Below, one piece after another: positions 5,595 through 11,184 of a stretch of DNA of 11,184 bases (positions are counted from its first letter, which is position 1; the number at the start of each line of letters is the position of its first letter). The notes beneath the pieces were generated by a model. The model worked only from the letters and a program-made list of their open reading frames with translations. It searched no databases and had not been told where the DNA came from. This DNA is from SLFT01 sp964493075 (lineage in GTDB: Bacteria; Hydrogenedentota; Hydrogenedentia; Hydrogenedentales; CAITNO01): contig CAZBNU010000131.1 of assembly GCA_964493075.1 (NCBI GenBank), positions 1-11,184 of the forward strand. Direction: 5' to 3'. A program made the position numbers and the translations under genes.

Positions 5595-7883
5595 ATGGAA
5601 ATACTTGCTTTGCTCTTACTGGGGCTCGTGGTCGCTGTTATCGTCGGCAGCATTTGCGGCATTGTGGCGGTCCGGCGCATACAAAACCTTCACATTGATC
5701 TGGAGCTGCTGCAAAATAAGGTGCGACGGCTGGAAGCGCGCATTCTGGATGGGACTGCCACCGAAACGGTAAAACGGGAAGCGTTCATACAAACACCGGC
5801 ACCGCTATCAGTTGTGGCAGCGCAGACACCACCAGAAGTTCCGAAACCTACAGCCTCACAAAAACAACAGGATTCCATTCCGCCGTTGCCTGTTCGTATT
5901 CCTTCGGTACAAGAACAACGACCACAGGCCTCGCCATCCGCCCTGTCCCTGGAAATGCAACTGGGCACACGCTGGATCATCTGGATAGGCGCAGTGATTT
6001 TTCTTGGCGGTGTGGCGCTGGCGCTAAAATACACCTACGACAATAATCTTATCGGCCCGAGTGGGCGTATCATGATTGGCGCGTTAACCGGCATCGTTGC
6101 CCTGTTCGTGGGCGAGTACTATGAGCGGCGCAAACTGGTCATCCCATTTCAGGCATTCACCGGCGGCGGTCTTGCCATTTTCTACCTGTGCATTTTCTTT
6201 GCGTTTCAGGTGTATCACCTGACTGGCTCCGGTATTGCCATGCTGCTGGCAGTGCTGGTGACAGGACTTGCCATAAGCCTATCGGTTATCCATAACGCCA
6301 TGCCCATAGCCCTGCTGGCAGTAACAGGCGGCTATTTGAGTCCCGTATTTCTGTCCACCGGTCAGAATGCGCCGTGGCAACTGTTCACCTACATCGCAAT
6401 TCTGAATTTGGTGGCATTGGGAGCGGGCTATTTCCGGAAGTGGCGAGCACTCGATCTGTTCTGCTTTGGCGGCACGGCGTTACTGTACCTGGCCTGGTTC
6501 GATAAGTTCTACAGTTTCCCGGAACAGGCAGCACCGGCACTTACTTTTACTACCCTGTTCTACGTCATGTTCCTGATTGCGCCGGTATTGTACAGCCTTG
6601 CACGCGGCATTCCTGAAGGTCTGCAGAGTCTCACGCTCATCATCGGCAATTCCCTGTTCTGGTTGTTCTGTTATTATCAGGTGCTGTTCGAGGAGTATCG
6701 AGAGGCACTCGGGCTGGTGGCGTTGCTACAGGCACTATTGGTCTTCTTCATTTATCTGTTGTGGATGCGCCGCGTGAAAGACCCTACGCCCACTGCGCAC
6801 TCCCTGCTTGTAATTTCCATGTCCCTGCTCACCCTGGTGTTCCCACTCTGGTTCCGTTTTTATGCCATTCCACTATCGTGGGCCGTGGAAGGCGTGGTAC
6901 TGTTGTGGCTGGGCTTCCGGTTCCGAAGCGAACTTACCCGGCTTGGCGGCGTTGCTGTACTTGCATTGGCGGGTATTGGACTTCTCTACTACCTGCCCCT
7001 GCACACACAGGCTTTTGTGCCTATATTCAATGCATCTTTTGGCGCGTGGATTTTTGTAGTCCTTTGTGTCACCTGCGCTGCACGGATAGTCTATGTCCGA
7101 CGTGATGAAGACGAAACCACGCTTGTGCCGCTGGCAGGTGGCTTGTCTCTTGCTGCGGTAGTGATGGCGTGTTTCCTGCTTACCGCTGAAACCTTCCAAT
7201 ATTGGGAATTACGCGGCGGGGACGGCTGGTTCGTCAACGCCTCGGCATCGTTGACGCTACTTTGGATAATTATTCCCGCTGTCATGGTACAGCAGGCCAT
7301 AACCCGGCAACAGAAGCCTCTGGCGTGGCTGGCGCAGGCGGGCTATGGGTTCTCATTGCTGGTGTTTATTTTCAGCATTGGCGGGTTGGAATGTGACAGC
7401 CCCTGGCTGCTGTTCAACCTGTTTGCCATGCCCAAACTACTTTTGATTATCTGCATGTGGGTCGGCATCTCCCTACTGGCGGAATCCATGCCTTTTGATG
7501 CGCGGCTCGGCAAATTATGGCTTGGACTGGCCGGTCATGGCGCACTGGCATTGCTGTCGTTTCTGGAATTGATCCGCTGGGGCAGGGAAACAACCGTCAT
7601 GGACACCGACATGGCGGTAGGCATCGTCTCGGCGGCATGGGCGCTTCATGCCTGCATCCTGATCTGGTACGGGCTGATGACCCGCGAACACCTGCGCCGT
7701 TATACCGGATTCGCCCTGTTTGCCATGGCTGCCGGTAAGACGGTTTTCATAGACGTGTTTGAATTGGACGCTGTGTACCGGATTATCTCCTGGCTTGGCG
7801 TGGGCATGCTGCTCGTTGTGGCGGCGCTAATCTACCAACGCTACAGCGCCATACTACTTTCGGAAGAGGAAAATAAGAATTGA
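5595..7883 (+). CDS. DUF2339 polytopic inner-membrane protein
   Basis: A 762-residue, extremely hydrophobic protein of the DUF2339 family (predicted membrane protein, function unknown). It has an N-terminal membrane anchor (about 3-26) and a short charged helix likely to form a coiled coil (28-60: HIDLELLQNKVRRLEARI). A Pro/Gln-rich flexible linker follows (about 65-118), and then the family core begins with LGTRWIIWIGAVIFLGGVA (123-141) and KYTYDNNLIGPSGR (145-158). The rest is a long series of hydrophobic segments, roughly 20 by eye, with only short charged loops. The C-terminus has the typical AAGKTVFIDVFELDAVYRIISW pattern before a last membrane segment. I see no catalytic motif. A good ribosome binding site, GGAGG (5582-5586), lies 8 nt before the ATG. 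The gene is transcribed away from the amine oxidase-glpD operon and followed by a terminator-like hairpin, so it is probably monocistronic. Confidence 0.9.
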   Translation: MEILALLLLGLVVAVIVGSICGIVAVRRIQNLHIDLELLQNKVRRLEARILDGTATETVKREAFIQTPAPLSVVAAQTPPEVPKPTASQKQQDSIPPLPVRIPSVQEQRPQASPSALSLEMQLGTRWIIWIGAVIFLGGVALALKYTYDNNLIGPSGRIMIGALTGIVALFVGEYYERRKLVIPFQAFTGGGLAIFYLCIFFAFQVYHLTGSGIAMLLAVLVTGLAISLSVIHNAMPIALLAVTGGYLSPVFLSTGQNAPWQLFTYIAILNLVALGAGYFRKWRALDLFCFGGTALLYLAWFDKFYSFPEQAAPALTFTTLFYVMFLIAPVLYSLARGIPEGLQSLTLIIGNSLFWLFCYYQVLFEEYREALGLVALLQALLVFFIYLLWMRRVKDPTPTAHSLLVISMSLLTLVFPLWFRFYAIPLSWAVEGVVLLWLGFRFRSELTRLGGVAVLALAGIGLLYYLPLHTQAFVPIFNASFGAWIFVVLCVTCAARIVYVRRDEDETTLVPLAGGLSLAAVVMACFLLTAETFQYWELRGGDGWFVNASASLTLLWIIIPAVMVQQAITRQQKPLAWLAQAGYGFSLLVFIFSIGGLECDSPWLLFNLFAMPKLLLIICMWVGISLLAESMPFDARLGKLWLGLAGHGALALLSFLELIRWGRETTVMDTDMAVGIVSAAWALHACILIWYGLMTREHLRRYTGFALFAMAAGKTVFIDVFELDAVYRIISWLGVGMLLVVAALIYQRYSAILLSEEENKN

Positions 7884-7907
7884 TAATTGTCAATTATCAT
7901 TTTTTTT
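7881..7907 (+). terminator. Terminator-like hairpin containing the DUF2339 stop codon
   Basis: TGATAATTG (7881-7889), one T, and the exact reverse complement CAATTATCA (7891-7899), followed by eight T (7900-7907). The TGA stop is the first three bases of the stem. The stem is AT-rich and so weak, but the palindrome is perfect and the T-run is correctly placed for rightward termination. Confidence 0.55.
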
Positions 7908-7913
7908 CGTCAC

Positions 7914-7941
7914 TTGACCTGTGCCCCCTTTACCCGATACC
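7914..7941 (+). promoter_or_regulatory. Weak candidate promoter for the second sulfatase
   Basis: TTGACC (7914-7919, 5/6) lies 16 nt before GATACC (7936-7941, 3/6). It is just after the upstream terminator and about 35 nt before the sulfatase ATG, so the place is right but the -10 is poor. Confidence 0.3.
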
Positions 7942-7975
7942 CTAATCTTCAAGTCCGAAAATAAGGATCCCTAAA

Positions 7976-9421
7976 ATGGCACATACCATCAGCAGACGTG
8001 ATTTTCTGAAACATACTTCAGCCGCCTTTGGCGCTGCTGCACTGGCGGGCGTTTATGGCACCCGTACCCTGGCGCAGGAAACCGCAAAACCCAATATTCT
8101 GTTTCTCTTTGCGGACGACATGACCTTTAACGCCATCAGGGCATTGGGGTGCAGCGAAGCGGTGACGCCGAATCTTGATCGGCTGGTGAAGCGCGGTGTC
8201 AGTTTCACCAACTGCTATAATCAGGGTGGGTGGCATGGCGCGATATGCGTGGCAAGCCGTACTATGCTGATCACAGGGCGCTTTCTGTGGAACGCCAGGG
8301 ACACAGAAAAAACGATGGAGCAGGAATGCGCTGAAGGGAGGCTCTGGCCGCAGTATTTGGAACGGGCTGGCTACAATACCTATATGTGCGGCAAATGGCA
8401 TGTAAAATGTAAAGCAGAGGACGTGTTCCAAACCACCGGACAGATACGCGGCGGCATGCCGCCGGATGTGAAAGTACAGTATGATCGGCCCCATGAAGGG
8501 CAACCTGATCCCTTTGACCCAACTGACCCCGAACTGGGCGGTTTTTATACTGGCGGTAAACACTGGAGCGAAGTGGTGGGCGACGAAGGCATAGGATTTC
8601 TGGAGGAAGCCGCCCAAAAAGAGAATCCCTTCTTCATGTACCTTGCTTTCAACGCACCCCACGATCCTCGACAGTCGCCTCAGGAATATCTGGACATGCA
8701 CCCGCTGGACAGTATTAAAGTACCCGAAAATTTCCAACCCGAACATCCCGACAAAGACGCTATCGGGTGCGGCGCCAGCCTTCGCGACGAGCGCCTCGGA
8801 CCATTTCCTCGCACGGAACATGCTGTCAAGGTGCATCGCCAAGAATACTATGCCATCATTTCCCACGCGGACGCGCAGATTGGGCGCATCCTCGACGTAC
8901 TCGAAGCCACCGGAAAAGCGGACAACACCTACATTTTCTTTACAGCAGATCACGGTCTCGCAGTAGGGCAGCACGGCTTAATGGGCAAGCAGAACATGTA
9001 CGAACACAGCATGAAAGCGCCGCTCATTGTGGCAGGGCCCGGCATTGCGGCGAACAAGCGCATTGATGCTCTGGTGTACCTGCAGGATATCGTGCCTACC
9101 ACCCTCGAACTGGCAGGGGTGGCCAAACCGGAACAGGTGCAGTTCAACAGCCTTATGCCCATCATCAAAGGTAAAAAAGACACCGGGTACGAAGCCATCT
9201 ATGGCGCGTACATGGACAAGCAACGCATGGTCCGCGTGGAAGACCACAAACTCATTTATTACCCCGGCATAGACAAATACGAACTCTACGACCTCGACAA
9301 AGACCCGCTCGAACGGTACGATCTTGCTGGGGACAGGAAAATGAGCACCCGCCTCAATGCCATGAAAATGCGGCTGCGGGAACTCCAGAAAGAAATAGGA
9401 GACCCTTTTGTGGGTTCATAA
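7976..9421 (+). CDS. Tat-exported family S1 sulfatase (CVASR type)
   Basis: A 481-residue sulfatase with a Tat signal, SRRDFLK (6-12), then a hydrophobic Ala-rich stretch to about TLAQE (31-35). Active-site features in order: Asp47-Asp48 (FADDM), the formylglycine motif C91-V-A-S-R95 followed by TMLITGR, Lys140 and His142 (GKWH), His229 (NAPHD), Asp325-His326 (TADHG) and Lys338 (MGKQNMYEHS). The C-terminal subdomain contains RVEDHKLIYY and YELYDLDKDPLERYDLA. Alanine replaces the usual proline two residues after the catalytic Cys; the rest of the site is intact. It should hydrolyse a sulfate ester outside the cytoplasm; substrate unknown. It is only distantly similar to the other sulfatase here in its middle region, so recent duplication is unlikely. 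The ribosome binding site AAGGA (7963-7967) lies 8 nt before the ATG. No maturase is present in the window. Confidence 0.92.
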   Translation: MAHTISRRDFLKHTSAAFGAAALAGVYGTRTLAQETAKPNILFLFADDMTFNAIRALGCSEAVTPNLDRLVKRGVSFTNCYNQGGWHGAICVASRTMLITGRFLWNARDTEKTMEQECAEGRLWPQYLERAGYNTYMCGKWHVKCKAEDVFQTTGQIRGGMPPDVKVQYDRPHEGQPDPFDPTDPELGGFYTGGKHWSEVVGDEGIGFLEEAAQKENPFFMYLAFNAPHDPRQSPQEYLDMHPLDSIKVPENFQPEHPDKDAIGCGASLRDERLGPFPRTEHAVKVHRQEYYAIISHADAQIGRILDVLEATGKADNTYIFFTADHGLAVGQHGLMGKQNMYEHSMKAPLIVAGPGIAANKRIDALVYLQDIVPTTLELAGVAKPEQVQFNSLMPIIKGKKDTGYEAIYGAYMDKQRMVRVEDHKLIYYPGIDKYELYDLDKDPLERYDLAGDRKMSTRLNAMKMRLRELQKEIGDPFVGS

Positions 9422-9463
9422 GTCTTGAAGAAAATACTATGCAACGCAGATGTGCTGTAGCAA

Positions 9464-9491
9464 GATTTCTAATTCCTGATCCCTAATTCTC
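9464..9491. repeat. Two tandem 14-nt units at the tolC-like gene end
   Basis: Units 9464-9477 and 9478-9491 share GAT, two pyrimidines, then CTAATTC and two pyrimidines (10 of 14 identical). The repeat encodes the last residues and stop of the TolC-family protein and reaches into the 47-nt spacer to the convergent sulfatase. Nothing else is visible in that spacer, including no clear terminator. Confidence 0.4.
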
Positions 9492-11115
9492 CCAGGAGAC
9501 TTCCCGTTGCCAGTTGAAAATCCACAAGCGATTTTTCGTAGGCGATACGCGCCTGTAGTTCCTGCACCTGGGCGGCGGTAAGGTCTTCCTGCACACGCAA
9601 CACCTGGTAGCTGGTTGTGGTGCCCAGCTGCAACCGCTTCTCTTCGGCGGAAACATTTGCTTCCTGCAGGCGCACCGTCTGCCGGTTACTTTCGGCAAGC
9701 ACCTTGTTCGTCATCACAGAACGCGCCGCGTAGTGGACACCCATCATGAGCGCCATTTCCGTTTTCTTGCGGCGTTCCTCGGCCTGTCGCACGTTCAACC
9801 GGGCACGTTGATGCGCACCTCTTGCTGCACGATTGTTGATAACAATGGAACCCTGCACCCCCAATCCATAGGTGCGGTCCTGCTCTTCTGCAATTCCGGA
9901 TATTGTCGAAGGCAAGCGCTGATCACGTCCGCCTCGCATGTAGGAACCCACGAGATCAAATTGGGGCAGCATCTCGTTTCGGGCACGCTGCTCGTCCAGT
10001 TCTGCATTGGCGATTTCCAGATCGGTCATGCGCATTTCGGGACGATTCTCCAACGCAGCGCGAACGCCGATCTCGATGCTCTCGTCAACGCTTTCCAATC
10101 TGAACAACTGATAGGATTCGGGATTCGGGCGGTCAGTAGGAATAATGGTAATGCGCGAAAAAAGCCCTTCATCCTGAAGGTTAAGTGCAAGTTTTAATAC
10201 GTCGCCTGCGTCAGCAACACGAGCATAAGCAGCAATGAGTTCCGACTGACGCATGGCCACGCCAGCCTTGGCCTGGAGCACGTCGAGGTCCGCTGCCGTG
10301 CCAATGTCACGCCGTTTTTCGTTGATTTTGTAGAGGCGTTCGGCATTACGCAGCGCGCCTTCATGCACCCGCACGGCCTCTGTTGCTCCCGCCAAATCCC
10401 AATAGGATTTAACTGTATCGGCAATTTTGTTCAGGATGGTTAATTCCAATTGCGCCTCTGAAATCCCGCGCAGGTTTTCCGCCGCACGGATGCGGATGGT
10501 ATTCACCTCTGTACCGAATCCCCGCAACAGCGGCTGGGTCAGGGTAAAACCAAGTTGCCCGCCATATTCGCCCTGGAACTTATCAAAGGTTGATTCCTCA
10601 TAATTGACATTGAACTGTACGGCATACTGCATGCCGGTTTTGAGTTTTCCCCCAAGAGTCGACTCCGTGATTGTGCCTCTGGAATCCATGGACGAAAATC
10701 CGGCATAACGCCTCAAACGCTGATCGAGCGACATTGACGAGTTTGTATAGTTAATCTTCTGCTGCAATACAGGATCAAATTCTCCAGACGCGGCAATTTT
10801 CTCCGCCGCCGCCTTGTCCGGTTCGTATTCAGCGATAGTAATGTCGGGATTGTTTTCCAGCGCAATACGAATGGTCTCCTGCAGGGTCAGGCGCAAGGGT
10901 TGCCCCGCCGGGGCGCGTTCCGATGCCGCCCGCAACGCGGACAAGTCAATCAGGTCGGCAGAAATGGCTGCCCGCAACCGGTCGCCCACCGGCGCATCCA
11001 CAGTCTCCGCTTCAGTGATACCTGGCGCAGTTTCTGCTACGTCAGTTTCGTTTTCAGCAAAAACCGTGGTTGCAATAGATGTTAGAAGCACGATAATAAA
11101 CAAAAAAATACGCAT
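9469..11115 (-). CDS. TolC-family outer-membrane channel protein
   Basis: A 548-residue outer-membrane efflux protein of the TolC/OEP family, which forms trimeric beta-barrel/alpha-helical tunnels for export of drugs, proteins or other substrates. A Sec signal peptide, MRIFLFIIVLLTSIATTVFA, occupies residues 1-20. An acidic, low-complexity segment (about 21-70) follows before the first repeat begins with LTLQETIRIALENNPDI (77-93). Typical marks are GEFDP (111-115), LTQPLLRGFG (192-201), a long amphipathic helical region (about 205-310), ENRPEM (356-361) opening the second repeat, INNRAARG (426-433) and GTTTSYQVLRVQEDL (498-512). The ATG at 11113-11115 has GGAG about 7 nt upstream. No membrane-fusion protein or inner-membrane pump lies in the window; partners may be upstream of 11184 or elsewhere. 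The last residues, ELGIRN, come from a short tandem DNA repeat. Confidence 0.92.
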   Translation of the reverse strand: MRIFLFIIVLLTSIATTVFAENETDVAETAPGITEAETVDAPVGDRLRAAISADLIDLSALRAASERAPAGQPLRLTLQETIRIALENNPDITIAEYEPDKAAAEKIAASGEFDPVLQQKINYTNSSMSLDQRLRRYAGFSSMDSRGTITESTLGGKLKTGMQYAVQFNVNYEESTFDKFQGEYGGQLGFTLTQPLLRGFGTEVNTIRIRAAENLRGISEAQLELTILNKIADTVKSYWDLAGATEAVRVHEGALRNAERLYKINEKRRDIGTAADLDVLQAKAGVAMRQSELIAAYARVADAGDVLKLALNLQDEGLFSRITIIPTDRPNPESYQLFRLESVDESIEIGVRAALENRPEMRMTDLEIANAELDEQRARNEMLPQFDLVGSYMRGGRDQRLPSTISGIAEEQDRTYGLGVQGSIVINNRAARGAHQRARLNVRQAEERRKKTEMALMMGVHYAARSVMTNKVLAESNRQTVRLQEANVSAEEKRLQLGTTTSYQVLRVQEDLTAAQVQELQARIAYEKSLVDFQLATGSLLGELGIRN

Positions 11116-11184
11116 GAGATACTCCGACTGTTTTTATCGAAATTCCACTGGGTTTACAACATTGCGTGGGCAACTATGATTTGT

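Noticed and set aside
8018..8974. 318-codon minus-strand open frame opposite the second sulfatase
   Set aside because: Antisense shadow; the sulfatase frame carries all catalytic motifs.
1..11184. Mobile elements, CRISPR arrays, tRNA or rRNA genes
   Set aside because: No transposase, integrase, spaced direct repeats or cloverleaf-like sequence seen on reading both strands; repeats found are short and at gene ends only.

Overview
This 11.2 kb window is a gene-dense stretch of bacterial chromosome with seven protein genes. There are no RNA genes, insertion sequences, phage genes or CRISPR arrays that I can see. A TolC-type outer-membrane protein points to a diderm bacterium. Two Tat-exported sulfatases, a DUF72 protein and a DUF2339 membrane protein, at moderate GC by eye, fit a polysaccharide-degrading lineage such as the PVC group or the Hydrogenedentota. 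That taxonomic guess is inference; nothing here is diagnostic.

Layout. (1) Positions 20-2459, minus strand: a Tat-exported sulfatase followed by a DUF72 gene whose start overlaps the sulfatase stop by 8 nt, with a good sigma70-like promoter upstream. (2) Positions 2460-2707: spacer holding that promoter and a perfect 25-nt palindrome. (3) Positions 2708-5337, minus strand: a two-gene operon of FAD enzymes, a renalase-like amine oxidase followed by GlpD (glycerol-3-phosphate dehydrogenase). (4) Positions 5338-5594: divergent promoter region with candidate promoters in both directions and a perfect operator-like palindrome at the predicted start point of the rightward transcript. (5) Positions 5595-7883, plus: a 762-residue DUF2339 polytopic membrane protein whose stop codon lies inside a terminator-like hairpin. 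(6) Positions 7976-9421, plus: a second Tat sulfatase with a variant CxASR active-site motif. (7) Positions 9469-11115, minus: a TolC-family outer-membrane protein, convergent with the sulfatase and only 47 nt from it.

How the genes may work together. The two sulfatases would remove sulfate esters from host or algal/mucin glycans in the periplasm or outside the cell. Both need conversion of the active-site Cys to formylglycine, and the maturase is not in this window. GlpD passes electrons from glycerol-3-phosphate to the respiratory quinone pool. Its partner resembles renalase, which repairs misreduced nicotinamide cofactors, so the operon may be a redox-maintenance unit. The DUF2339 protein, transcribed divergently, has no known function. 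The TolC protein lacks its usual pump and adaptor partners here.

I did not find a clear new defence or mobile system. The items most worth a second look are the renalase-like/GlpD operon with its palindromic control region, the sulfatase-DUF72 coupling, the sulfatase motif variants, and three small palindromic or repeated elements at gene ends.
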